64,000 nt of DNA from Niastella soli (GTDB lineage Bacteria; Bacteroidota; Bacteroidia; Chitinophagales; Chitinophagaceae): the NCBI RefSeq assembly GCF_017742245.1, contig NZ_JAGHKO010000004.1:806001-870000 (forward strand). Reading direction: 5' to 3'. This document shows positions 34,780-43,378 of the stretch, in pieces. A program made the translations under genes and the position numbers. Under the pieces are notes generated by a model. That model did no database searches. It was given only the letters and a program-made list of their open reading frames with translations, and was not told where the DNA came from. Positions within the stretch are counted from its first letter, which is position 1. Each line of letters begins with the position of its first letter.

Positions 34780-35044
34780 CGTTAGTCAGAGTTTGTTAGT
34801 TTGTTAGTTCAGAGTTCCAAGTTTACGGGTTTCGGTTTAAAGCCCTGCTTTCTGGATGCTAAGTTTCAGTTATTAGGTTCGTAGGTTATTGGGTTATTGG
34901 GTTAAGACTCGCGATAACTTACGAACCTAATAATTTACCAACTCGAGAACCTAATAACTAAATAACCGGCACCTTCAGGTTCAGCAATAACTGTCTACTT
35001 ACTAAGTTGCCCATTGCCTATTCCCCATTGCCTATTGCCTATTT
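34780..35044. repeat. Word-repeat intergenic region (GTTATTAGGTT and CATTGCCTATT families)
   Basis: The stretch 34780-34815 repeats GAGTTTGTTAGTTTGTTAG. At 34865-34975 GGTTATTGGGTTATTGGG and GTTATTAGGTTCGTAGG on the left face AACCTAATAATTTACC and GAACCTAATAACTAAATAAC on the right as an imperfect inverted repeat. At 35008-35044 CCCATTGCCTATTCCC and CATTGCCTATTGCCTATT follow. No gene is supported. Confidence 0.7.
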
Positions 35045-35538
35045 TACCATTCCCCCCTCAGTTCATCACTTGTAAAGGCCAGGGGTAATAACGAACTGGC
35101 TTTGGGTATCACATAGACTTTTCCTTCCATGCCACCGAGTATGAGCCGTATAGGATGGTTCACCCGTGACTCAAATTCCTGTAACGATTGCCGGCAAATA
35201 CCACAAGGAGAAATAGGATGATCGCTATCGCCATTTCCGGACTGATAACTGATAGCCATTGAAACGATCGGTATTTTGGGATACAGCGACGATGCCGATG
35301 CCAGCAATACCCGTTCGGCACACAAACCCACGGGGAACGAAGCATTCTCCTGGTTACTACCGGCTACAATTTCTCCATTGGCCAGTTTGGCTACTGCACC
35401 TACCTGAAAATGCGAATAAGGTGCATAAGCATGCTGGGTTACTTCTCTTGCTTCATTCAGTAACCAGGCATCTTCTTCCGATAACTCCCCAACAGAATCA
35501 TATACTTCAAATGAAAACTTGTATTCGTCCTTTTTCAT
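35044..35538 (-). CDS. cdd: Cytidine deaminase
   Basis: A 164-residue cytidine/deoxycytidine deaminase. The start at 35538 gives MKKDEYKFSFEVYDSV; an upstream extension of the frame reads through the lepB terminator and is rejected. Active-site motifs: PYSHFQVGA, then LCAERVLLA with the zinc-binding Cys and the proton-shuttling Glu, and PCGICRQSL with the second and third zinc cysteines. It converts cytidine to uridine for pyrimidine salvage. It lies downstream of lepB on the same strand, separated by a terminator. Confidence 0.94.
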   Translation of the reverse strand: MKKDEYKFSFEVYDSVGELSEEDAWLLNEAREVTQHAYAPYSHFQVGAVAKLANGEIVAGSNQENASFPVGLCAERVLLASASSLYPKIPIVSMAISYQSGNGDSDHPISPCGICRQSLQEFESRVNHPIRLILGGMEGKVYVIPKASSLLPLAFTSDELRGEW

Positions 35539-35570
35539 AATCCCTGATTTTGTTGTTGCCCAGATCAGAC

Positions 35571-35600
35571 AAAAAATCCTCCCCGCAGAGCGGGAAGGAT
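35571..35600 (-). terminator. Terminator of lepB
   Basis: On the minus strand GATCCTTCCCGC and GCGGGGAGGAT form the stem with loop TCT, followed by TTTTTTG. Confidence 0.85.
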
Positions 35601-35629
35601 CACTAAAGTTAGTAAATCTGAATGTCTTT

Positions 35630-37222
35630 TTAATGTATTGATCTGAACATCCGGTTCCACCGTACACCTTTATCCCAACTCATCCAGATCATCCAGGCCT
35701 CGCCTACTACGTGGTCTTCCGGTACAAAACCCCAGAAACGGCTGTCCTGTGAGCGGTGACGGTTGTCACCCATCATCCAGTAGTAGTTCATTTTAAAGGT
35801 ATAGGTAGTAGCTTCCTGTCCATTTATAAAGATCTTTCCACCGCGCTCTTCCCAGGTATTGTTCTCATACACCCGGATAGCACGTTTATAATAGGAAATG
35901 TTTTTAACATTCAGCTGAATGGTAGCACCTTTTTTGGGGATCCACAGCGGACCAAACTCATCGGTGCTCCATAATTGTACCGCGGTATCACGTGGAAATA
36001 TCCGTGAGTCGCCCACATTCTCCAGCTTACGGGTTACAGTTACACCAGGGAACTTTTTCAGGATCTCCGCTTCTCCTTCGGTCATGTTGATCAGGTAACT
36101 ATTGGCGCCGTAAGGGATAAAATCGGGATTTCTTTCATCGGTGTTCAACCGGATCCCAGCTTCCCGTAAATCATCATCGTTCAACGCTTTACCATTGGTG
36201 GTGGTAACTGTATAATCAGTGGCCGATGTAGGTGAAATATAAGCCTTCTGGCTATTTACATACAAAATGCCGTCTACTATCTGAATGGTATCGCCAGGGA
36301 TGGCCACACAACGTTTGATGTAGTTCTCGCGTTTATCCACCGGGCGGGTCATGATGGTATAATCGTTCCACACAATTTCCCGGGCTTTTTCTTTGCTAAT
36401 AGCCTGCAATTCTGCCTCGTTGGCAACTTGTCCTTTTAACTGCTGGTATTGCCGTGTTTCTTCACTTTGCAGAATGTCATAATAGGGATCCTGGGAATCC
36501 AGTTCCTTGGTAAGGGTATCCCCTGCCGGGAAGTTGAATACCACTACATCATTGCGTTTAACCGGACTGGCGAACCAGCGGGTATAAGGCAGATGAATGA
36601 TCTCGGTATATGATTTCGAGTTAAAAAAGGGCATGGTGTGGTGAACAAATGGAATGGCAAGGGGCGTATTGGGAATACGGGGTCCATAGCTGAGCTTGCT
36701 CACAAACAGAAAGTCGTTTACCAGCAAGGTCTTTTCCATTGAACCGGTGGGGATGGTATAGGCTTCAAATACAAAAACCCTGATAAGGGTGGCGGCCACC
36801 ACGGCAAACACCCCCGCATCGATCCACTCCCGTACAGCCGATTTTTTATGATTTTTAACAGCTTCAGGTCCCAGGTATTTCACTTTGGGGTCCATACCAA
36901 TAAAGGGAAAATACACCACCGACAACAAAGCGGCACCTACATGATCGAGGAAGCTGAACCGGCCGAATAATTTTACAAATTCAACCAGCAGCCAAATGCT
37001 TATAAACCAACCGGCTACGGGTATAAATTGCCAAAAGAACCAGTGTTGTTTCAACCGGGTCTTTTTTGTGATCTCCCAGATGTTATAAAAAGGGACCCAG
37101 GCTTTCCAGGACTCAATTCCAGCCTTTTCGAATAATTTTGCTAACCCAAAGGCCGGCAATTCTACGATAAGAAAGGATATTAATATTATTACGAACAGAT
37201 CGTGTAAACTCATTTGGGGCAA
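35630..37222 (-). CDS. lepB: Signal peptidase I, long Bacteroidota form
   Basis: A 530-residue signal peptidase I, almost twice the size of the E. coli core. Residues 1-125 form an added membrane domain with three to four helices, followed by the anchor helix (about 137-153). The catalytic Ser161 is in TIPTGSMEKTL, Lys303 in YIKRCVAIPGD, and box E is MGDNRHRSQDSRFWG. A long insertion (about 195-290) separates the Ser and Lys boxes. It cleaves signal peptides at the outer face of the inner membrane. TATTTTTG on the minus strand at 37242-37249 is a good -7 element about 20 bases before the start codon. Confidence 0.95.
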   Translation of the reverse strand: MPQMSLHDLFVIILISFLIVELPAFGLAKLFEKAGIESWKAWVPFYNIWEITKKTRLKQHWFFWQFIPVAGWFISIWLLVEFVKLFGRFSFLDHVGAALLSVVYFPFIGMDPKVKYLGPEAVKNHKKSAVREWIDAGVFAVVAATLIRVFVFEAYTIPTGSMEKTLLVNDFLFVSKLSYGPRIPNTPLAIPFVHHTMPFFNSKSYTEIIHLPYTRWFASPVKRNDVVVFNFPAGDTLTKELDSQDPYYDILQSEETRQYQQLKGQVANEAELQAISKEKAREIVWNDYTIMTRPVDKRENYIKRCVAIPGDTIQIVDGILYVNSQKAYISPTSATDYTVTTTNGKALNDDDLREAGIRLNTDERNPDFIPYGANSYLINMTEGEAEILKKFPGVTVTRKLENVGDSRIFPRDTAVQLWSTDEFGPLWIPKKGATIQLNVKNISYYKRAIRVYENNTWEERGGKIFINGQEATTYTFKMNYYWMMGDNRHRSQDSRFWGFVPEDHVVGEAWMIWMSWDKGVRWNRMFRSIH

Positions 37223-37241
37223 TTTATTAAAAAAATCCGGG

Positions 37242-37249
37242 CAAAAATA
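37242..37249 (-). promoter_or_regulatory. Probable -7 promoter element of lepB
   Basis: TATTTTTG on the minus strand fits TAnnTTTG and lies 20 bases upstream of the lepB start; a clear TTTG at -33 is not seen. Confidence 0.45.
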
Positions 37250-37393
37250 CCATATTAATTCTCACAGAAACAGGCCAATAACGAACAATTTGCTAAAAAA
37301 AGTGTCTATTATTATACGTATGGGCACTATTTATGACAAACAGTATTTCATCAGTTGCATTAGTTGTGATATCTTACCTTTTGTTACAATACT

Positions 37394-38341
37394 ATGAATC
37401 TCTTTTCCATCCGGGATATTGAAAACTTAACAGGCATCAAAGCGCATACCCTGCGAATCTGGGAACAACGCTACAATCTTTTCTGCCCTAAACGCAGGGA
37501 AAGCAAACACCGTTTCTATGATTGTGAGGATCTGAAACACCTGTTACGCATCGCCTATCTGTATAACCAGGGACATAAAATTTCTCAGATCGCCTGCTGT
37601 TCGGCCGAAGAAATGACCAAACTGGCATTGGAGATAAAGCCCGATACCGATAACTACGAAATTTTTATCAATCAATTAACAGAGGCTTCCATTGACCTGG
37701 ACCAGCCCCGGTTCGATAAAATATTGCATAACCTGGTACTGCATGCCGGTTTTGAAAAAAGCATGATCAATGTGCTGTTCCCCTTTCAGAAAAAGATCGG
37801 GGTATTGTGGTTGACCGGTCAGGTAATGCAGGCGCATGCCCATTTTGCCCGCTCCCTTATTATTAAAAAAACGATGGTAGCCATTGATGGGTTGGAAAAA
37901 CCCACATTTACCGGCGGCCGCAGGGTTTTGTTGTTCACCCCCGCAGGTGAACACCACGATATGCCAGGCGGCGAATGCATGGAACTGCCATTGCTGTTCA
38001 TGCATTATATGCTGAAAAAGGAAGGCGTACCTACGGTGTATATGGGGAAGAATGTTCCGTTGAACATGCTGGAAACTATTTGTTCGCTTCAGCCCATTAC
38101 ACAATTGTATTTCCTGATAATACCCAACCTGAACAAATGCGATATGCATGAGTATTTGAAACAATTCTCGCATATGTTCCCCGATAAAGAAATTGTTTTT
38201 TCAGGCCCTGAGGCCTGCCAGTGCAGCTGTGATCTGAAAAATGTGCGGTTGTTGAAAACAGTGGAGGAGAAAAGAGCATTCCTGAAAGAAGGAAAACAAG
38301 TTGATCAGTTGACAGCCTGCCCCGACGTGTCGGGGAGTTGA
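37394..38341 (+). CDS. MerR-family regulator with cobalamin-binding-like C-terminal domain
   Basis: A 315-residue regulator. Residues 1-70 are a MerR winged helix (FSIRDIENLTGIKAHTLRIW, RRESKHRFYDCEDLKHLL). The rest fits the CarH/LitR arrangement of a helix bundle (about 90-170) and a Rossmann-like B12-binding domain (about 180-300). The upper-ligand motif WxxxxxxxxEH is altered: WLTGQVMQAHAHF has Ala in place of the Glu. The lower-ligand motif ExHxxG appears as EHHDMPG with one extra residue. It may sense B12, light or something else. The last residues CPDVSGS are coded by a CCCCGACGTGTCGGGG palindrome. It resembles regulators of carotenoid genes, none of which are near. Confidence 0.85.
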   Translation: MNLFSIRDIENLTGIKAHTLRIWEQRYNLFCPKRRESKHRFYDCEDLKHLLRIAYLYNQGHKISQIACCSAEEMTKLALEIKPDTDNYEIFINQLTEASIDLDQPRFDKILHNLVLHAGFEKSMINVLFPFQKKIGVLWLTGQVMQAHAHFARSLIIKKTMVAIDGLEKPTFTGGRRVLLFTPAGEHHDMPGGECMELPLLFMHYMLKKEGVPTVYMGKNVPLNMLETICSLQPITQLYFLIIPNLNKCDMHEYLKQFSHMFPDKEIVFSGPEACQCSCDLKNVRLLKTVEEKRAFLKEGKQVDQLTACPDVSGS

Positions 38342-38577
38342 TCAGTCAATACCTGTAAGAGCTTGTCCGCCTTTCTTGAATAATTATAATGCTGAAGCGA
38401 TACTGACAGGTCGTTGCATAACTCAATGGCTGAAAAAAAACTGATCCGCCAGCTGGCGGATGCAAATGATCTCACTAAATTACCCAGTCCACATAAAATA
38501 TAAACTGACCTGTCAGGTGCAAATGATCTCACTAATTTTGCAAGCTCAAATGATGCTTACAGGTCAGTCTTATTCAT
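38342..38577. repeat. Intergenic repeat built on ACCTGTCAGG words, second locus
   Basis: ATACCTGTAAGAG, ACTGACAGGTCG, CTGACCTGTCAGGTGC, GCTTACAGGTCAG and the shared words CAAATGATCTCACTAA (twice) fill the gap between convergent genes. The words and the phrase GCTCAAATG are also found at 3709-3900. No gene is visible. Confidence 0.65.
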
Positions 38578-39741
38578 TTATCTTTTAGGCACTACATACG
38601 CATGTACATCATCCGGCATAATGGTTTTACCCGATAAGATGATCAACCGCTCTACTACGTTACGCAATTCGCGAATGTTACCTGTCCAGTTATGTTGTTT
38701 CAGCGCATCCAGTGCATCTTTTTCGATGCCCTTTTTGGGAATGCCATAATCAGCACAGATATCGGCCAGGAATTTATCAACCAGTAATGGAATATCCTCG
38801 CGGCGATCATTCAATGAAGGCACGTGAATGATGATCACACTGAGGCGATGGTATAAGTCGAGGCGGAAATTCTTATCATCCACTTCCTTTAACAGGTCTT
38901 TGTTGGTAGCCGCAATAACGCGAACATCCACGCTGATATCCTTATCACCTCCCACCCGCGTGATCTTGCCTTCCTGCAGGGCGCGCAATACTTTGGCTTG
39001 TGCCGGCAGGCTCATATCACCAATTTCATCCAGGAACAACGTACCGCCATGGGCCTGTTCAAACTTACCAATGCGTTGTTTTACGGCAGAAGTAAAGGAG
39101 CCTTTTTCATGACCGAACAATTCGCTTTCTATCAGTTCACTGGGAATGGCAGCGCAGTTCACTTCTACCAATGGGCCGGTTGACCGGTTGCTTTTTTCAT
39201 GCACCCAGCGGGCCACCAGTTCTTTACCTACCCCATTTTCACCAGTTACCAGAATACGGGCGTCTGTGGGCGCCACTTTATCAATGGTTTCCTTGATCTT
39301 TACAATAGGTGCCGCTTCACCGATCATTTCTTCCACTTTGCTCACCTTACGTTTCAGCACCTTGGTTTCGGTAACCAGGTTGTTTTTATCCATTGCATTG
39401 CGAATGGTTATCAACAAACGGTTCAGGTCTGGTGGTTTTGCAATATAATCGTAAGCGCCTTTCTTAACCGCTTCTACAGCCGTTTCAATAGTACCGTGGC
39501 CGCTGATCATGATCACGGGCACGTCTGGATTGGCTTCCCGGGCTTTGTCGAGGAATTCAATCCCATCGAGCTTGGGCATTTTTATATCACACAGCACCAC
39601 ATCATATGCTTTCTCTTTAAATTTTTTCAGCCCTTCTTCCCCATCGCCGGCTTCTTCAATTTTGTAACCTTCATAAGAAAGAATCTCGCTGAGCGTTTTA
39701 CGGATAGCTTTTTCGTCGTCGATAATTAAAATGTTTGACAT
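38578..39741 (-). CDS. NtrC-like response regulator without DNA-binding domain
   Basis: A 387-residue response regulator. Receiver domain 1-118 with Asp52 (DVVLCDIKMP) as phosphoacceptor and Lys102; AAA+ sigma-54 activator domain about 138-370 with Walker A GENGVGKE (167-174), Walker B FLDEIG (236-241) and arginine fingers near R293/R299. The sigma-54 contact loop reads GSFTSA (214-219) in place of GAFTGA. The protein ends right after the C-subdomain (NWTGNIRELRNVVE), so the Fis-type helix-turn-helix is missing. It could activate from solution or have another role. No sensor kinase is adjacent. Confidence 0.92.
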   Translation of the reverse strand: MSNILIIDDEKAIRKTLSEILSYEGYKIEEAGDGEEGLKKFKEKAYDVVLCDIKMPKLDGIEFLDKAREANPDVPVIMISGHGTIETAVEAVKKGAYDYIAKPPDLNRLLITIRNAMDKNNLVTETKVLKRKVSKVEEMIGEAAPIVKIKETIDKVAPTDARILVTGENGVGKELVARWVHEKSNRSTGPLVEVNCAAIPSELIESELFGHEKGSFTSAVKQRIGKFEQAHGGTLFLDEIGDMSLPAQAKVLRALQEGKITRVGGDKDISVDVRVIAATNKDLLKEVDDKNFRLDLYHRLSVIIIHVPSLNDRREDIPLLVDKFLADICADYGIPKKGIEKDALDALKQHNWTGNIRELRNVVERLIILSGKTIMPDDVHAYVVPKR

Positions 39742-39812
39742 AGATAGTTTAACAGTCTTTAGCTATGGAAAAATCACTTTTTTTCATCCCAAAAGTCTTC
39801 AAATGTAACAAT

Positions 39813-40592
39813 ATGAAACGGAACATCCTTATGACAATTATCCTGCCGCTTTTCCCTATCGCCGGCATAGAAAAAACCGCAAATTCAACTATTCCCCCAC
39901 ATACTACACAAATGGTTAATACGAGGCCCGCTTCTGTTGTTGACATTCCCCTCCCGGCGGGTTTTAAACGCGTTAATTATCCCCCTACTTCATTTGCCTG
40001 CTGGCTGCGTAAAATACCTATAAAAAAGGATACACTGGTACATCTTTACAATGGCAAGCTCAAGATAAACCAGGGTGCACAGTATGCCGTACTGGATATA
40101 CCCGTTGGCGATAAAGACCTGCAACAATGCGCCGATGCGGTAATGCGGCTGCGGGCGCAATACCTGTACGATCAAAAAAGGTATAGCGAGATCACATTTG
40201 TTGATAACATTGGCAAAAAATATACCTGCCCCGGCAAAACAGACAGTATCCATTTCCAACGCTACCTGGAAATGGTATACAGCCATTGCAACACAGTTTC
40301 CCTCGAAAAGCAATTACACCCAGTGAATGATTTTAGTACAATAATGCCAGGAGATGTGCTGGTAAAGGGTGGGTCACCGGGACATGCTGTGATGGTGATG
40401 GATATGGCGGCGAACGACAGCGGAAAAGTTATTTATCTGCTGGCGCAGAGTTATATGCCGGCACAGGATATTCACATTTTGAAAGACCCGTTATACAGAA
40501 AATTAAGCCCCTGGTATTGGGTAGATAAAGATAACTTAATGGTTTACACGCCCGAATGGACGTTTGCTAGCTTTCATTTACGGCGATGGTAA
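39813..40592 (+). CDS. DUF4846 domain-containing secreted protein
   Basis: About 260 residues from the start at 39813 (MKRNILMTIILPLFPIAG, a plausible signal sequence); the frame is open from ATG 39765. The DUF4846 pattern is clear: FACWLRKIPIKKDTLVHLYNG, then AVLDIPVGDKDLQQCADAVMRLRAQYLY (shown in part: DLQQCADAVMRLRAQYLY), then ITFVDNIG and GDVLVKGGSPGHAVMVMDMA. The last block with its Gly-His resembles an NlpC/P60-like or CHAP-like catalytic His, which would fit a wall-acting enzyme. That is inference. It is divergent from the NtrC-like regulator. Confidence 0.82.
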   Translation: MKRNILMTIILPLFPIAGIEKTANSTIPPHTTQMVNTRPASVVDIPLPAGFKRVNYPPTSFACWLRKIPIKKDTLVHLYNGKLKINQGAQYAVLDIPVGDKDLQQCADAVMRLRAQYLYDQKRYSEITFVDNIGKKYTCPGKTDSIHFQRYLEMVYSHCNTVSLEKQLHPVNDFSTIMPGDVLVKGGSPGHAVMVMDMAANDSGKVIYLLAQSYMPAQDIHILKDPLYRKLSPWYWVDKDNLMVYTPEWTFASFHLRRW

Positions 40593-40710
40593 ATACCTCG
40601 TTTTTTCCCATGAGGAACCCATAGTAAAACTACCTTGCAAGATTTAACAATTCATATTATTTTGTATCCACATATCCTTTTGAAAACATTTATTAATCAA
40701 AATCCGTACT

Positions 40711-40845
40711 ATGAAGGCATCAGCAGTTGATGTTCAACCCACACTTTCGTTACCGAAAGTAATTACCAGATTAGCATTATTGGGAAGTTTTATACTTGGC
40801 GGCATGGTTGCCTTGCTGATCTTATGCTCGTCCTTCCTGCATTAA
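40711..40845 (+). CDS. Small single-pass membrane protein (44 residues)
   Basis: A short frame with ATG at 40711 and TAA at 40843-40845. It encodes a polar N-terminus (MKASAVDVQPTLSLPKVITR) and one membrane helix (LALLGSFILGGMVALLILCS). A strong terminator follows 50 bp downstream, with no other gene between, which supports it being transcribed. I do not recognise the family. Confidence 0.5.
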   Translation: MKASAVDVQPTLSLPKVITRLALLGSFILGGMVALLILCSSFLH

Positions 40846-40896
40846 AATATTTCAGTAGAACTTTTTATTAATATCCGAAGCAAGCAATGAAATATT

Positions 40897-40935
40897 AACG
40901 GTGTCACAGTTCCAAACCGTGGCACCGTTTTTTTT
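40897..40935. terminator. Strong bidirectional terminator
   Basis: ACGGTGTCAC and GTGGCACCGT pair over 10 bp (one G-T pair) around AGTTCCAAACC, with a run of eight T on the plus side. It can end the small plus-strand gene and the usp gene that stops at 40934. Confidence 0.85.
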
Positions 40936-41767
40936 AAATAAACTCCTCCTGCTGCCTAACCGATAATAACGGGATGTGGTTCAGGTACACCAGCCCTTTG
41001 GTATGGCTCTTTTGGAAGATATTGTACCAGATGCCATGGCGGGTAGGTATCACCAGCAGCATATCAATATTTTCATCCGCAGTAAAATTGTCTATGGCTG
41101 AAATTACATTGTTATATTCCGGTTCAAAATAAACCGGGTTCAAATCGGCCAGGCTTTCCTGCAGTACCTGTTTGTTATGTAATGCTTCTTCCGAAATCAT
41201 TTCATGGGGCGCCACTACATTGATCACGTATAGTGATGCGCTGGTAAAACGAACCAGTCGACGAATAACCGATACCGGCACCTGCAGGTTCTTTCTATAA
41301 TAGTTACAGGCAAAAGCTATTTTATTAACCGGGCGAAACCTCACCTGGGACGGGATCACCAGCATGGGCACTGGCAGATCGATAAATGAGTCGACGATAT
41401 TGGTATCCCACGAAAGCAGGTTGGTATAATTGCCATCGGTACCCATTACTACCAGCACGGCATTTGTCTCTATTACTTTCCTTAGTAATTCCTCCTGAAA
41501 GCTCCCGGTCACCATTTCGGTATCTATAATTATTGACGGATAATGGTCCTGCACCCACTGGTATTCCTGCTCCAGCAAGGCGGCATCGTGTTCTATGATC
41601 TCTCCCATAGCAGCTATCGCTATAGCATCGCCCGTCATGTTACCGGGAAAGTTATAGATATTCATTAATATCAGGTGGGCCTGGGTGTTCTGTAACAGGG
41701 AACAGGTATATTCAAGCGCATTACGCGAGGCATCGGAAAAATTGGTAACTACCAGTACTGTAGACAT
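40934..41767 (-). CDS. Tandem universal stress protein
   Basis: A 277-residue protein with two UspA-like Rossmann domains in tandem (about 1-145 and 146-277). The first has VLVVTNFSDASRNALEYTCSLL and the end VVMGTDGNYTNLLSWDTN, a recognisable but altered GxxGxxxxxxxxGS nucleotide motif. The second has NKIAFACNYYRKN and LLVIPTRHGIWYN. It is the last gene of the efflux operon, 15 bp after emrB, so it is likely to respond to the same drug or envelope stress signal. Confidence 0.88.
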   Translation of the reverse strand: MSTVLVVTNFSDASRNALEYTCSLLQNTQAHLILMNIYNFPGNMTGDAIAIAAMGEIIEHDAALLEQEYQWVQDHYPSIIIDTEMVTGSFQEELLRKVIETNAVLVVMGTDGNYTNLLSWDTNIVDSFIDLPVPMLVIPSQVRFRPVNKIAFACNYYRKNLQVPVSVIRRLVRFTSASLYVINVVAPHEMISEEALHNKQVLQESLADLNPVYFEPEYNNVISAIDNFTADENIDMLLVIPTRHGIWYNIFQKSHTKGLVYLNHIPLLSVRQQEEFI

Positions 41768-41782
41768 AACTATCTCCTCGTA

Positions 41783-43363
41783 TTAGTGGGCGGCATCCGC
41801 CATGCTCACTTTGGTTTTAGAGCGTTTAATAAATATCAATACAAAAGGCACACAAACAAGGAACATACAACCGATGTATAAGAAGATATCCATGTAAGAA
41901 AGAATGGTTGCCTGCACCGTTACTGAGCCCTCCAGCAATTGGTAGGCGCTTTTGGTGGCGGTGTTGGGCGCCATGCCTTTTGCCTGCATCCCGGCGGCAA
42001 TGCCATGCACACGAGCCTGGACTGCGGGGTCGTAAATATCAAGGCTGCGGATCAGGTTACCGCGGTGGCCAACTATATCTCTTGTTAAATAGGTGGAAAT
42101 AAGCGCCACGCCAAACGAACCACCCAACTGTCGCATCATCCCCGAGAAGGCAGCGCCCTGCGCAATTTCAACTCCTTTTAAGGTTGACAGCGCCATAGTG
42201 GAAATAGGCACGGACAACAACCCCAGTCCTACCCCACGTACCATCAGTGGCCAGAAGAAATCATCGCCGCTTGTTTGCGGGGTAATTACTTTATAGGTGA
42301 ACAAACTGTAAATGAAAAATACGATCATCCCCATGGCTATCATATATTTCTGGGATACGCCCCGCTGGATCATTTGTCCAACAATGGGCATCATAAAGGC
42401 CACCATCAGCGTACTGGGGATCATCAACAGGCCAGATTGCGTGGCATCCCAACCCAGAATGGTTTGGGTATATAAGGGAATGATAAAGGTGGAGCCGAAC
42501 AAACCAAACCCCTGGATAAACGACAGGATCACCCCCATCCGCAGGTTGCCATTGCGTAAAACCTTCAGCTCTACAACGGGGTATTTGTATACCAGTTGCC
42601 GCCAGATAAAACAATACACCCCCAGGATGGCTACTACTGTTAGTATGACGATCAGATTGCTGTTGAACCAGTCGTCTTCCTGGCCTTTTTCAAGAATGTA
42701 TTGCAAAGCGCCTACAGAGACTGTCAATAAGAATATACCTAACCAGTCGACCTGGTTCACCGGTCGTTTTTCCGCATATTTCGGACTGCGTACATATTGC
42801 AGGGTAAGCAGGGTCGCAATAATACCTACGGGTATATTAATGTAGAAGATGTAGGGCCAGGAAGCATGGTCTACGATATAGCCACCGAGTGGTGGTCCCA
42901 GGGTTGGGCCTACAATTACCCCCAATACATAAATGGCTTGTGCCATGGCCCTTTTTTCGGGCGGGTAACTTTCGGTAATAATAGTTTGGGAAGTAACCAG
43001 CAGGGCGCCGCCCCCCAGTCCCTGAATAAAACGGAAGACGATCAGTTCGACCAGGCTGGAGGAGTTACCACATAAAAAAGAGGCGACGGTAAAAATGATG
43101 ACCGAGGCCGCAAAATAATTACGCCGGCCAAACTGTTGCGACAGCCAGCTGGTCATGGGTACTATAATAACATTGGCTATTGAATAGGCGGTGATCACCC
43201 AGCTTATTTCATTGAGGGTAGCGCCCAGGCTTCCCCGCATGTCGTGCAGGGCCACGTTCACAATGGTGGTGTCAATGATCTCCAGCAATGCGCAAAACAC
43301 TGCCGTAATGGTGATGATCACCCTTCTTGAACCATATTCAACCAACGATCCTTGTTGTTCCAT
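41783..43363 (-). CDS. emrB: DHA2-family drug efflux permease (EmrB type)
   Basis: A 526-residue MFS transporter with 14 predicted membrane helices, the DHA2 size. Family motifs are WLSQQFGRRNYF (motif A), GALLVTSQTIITESYP, and the antiporter motif C region AIYVLGVIVGPTLGPPLGG. It exports hydrophobic drugs in exchange for protons. It stands between emrA (15 bp upstream) and usp (15 bp downstream) in one operon with a TolC-type channel. Confidence 0.95.
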   Translation of the reverse strand: MEQQGSLVEYGSRRVIITITAVFCALLEIIDTTIVNVALHDMRGSLGATLNEISWVITAYSIANVIIVPMTSWLSQQFGRRNYFAASVIIFTVASFLCGNSSSLVELIVFRFIQGLGGGALLVTSQTIITESYPPEKRAMAQAIYVLGVIVGPTLGPPLGGYIVDHASWPYIFYINIPVGIIATLLTLQYVRSPKYAEKRPVNQVDWLGIFLLTVSVGALQYILEKGQEDDWFNSNLIVILTVVAILGVYCFIWRQLVYKYPVVELKVLRNGNLRMGVILSFIQGFGLFGSTFIIPLYTQTILGWDATQSGLLMIPSTLMVAFMMPIVGQMIQRGVSQKYMIAMGMIVFFIYSLFTYKVITPQTSGDDFFWPLMVRGVGLGLLSVPISTMALSTLKGVEIAQGAAFSGMMRQLGGSFGVALISTYLTRDIVGHRGNLIRSLDIYDPAVQARVHGIAAGMQAKGMAPNTATKSAYQLLEGSVTVQATILSYMDIFLYIGCMFLVCVPFVLIFIKRSKTKVSMADAAH

Positions 43364-43378
43364 ATTAATTCTTATTAC

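Noticed and set aside
35539-35667. Upstream extension of cytidine deaminase
   Set aside because: It reads through the lepB terminator and into the lepB 3' end, and the family begins at MKKDEYKF.
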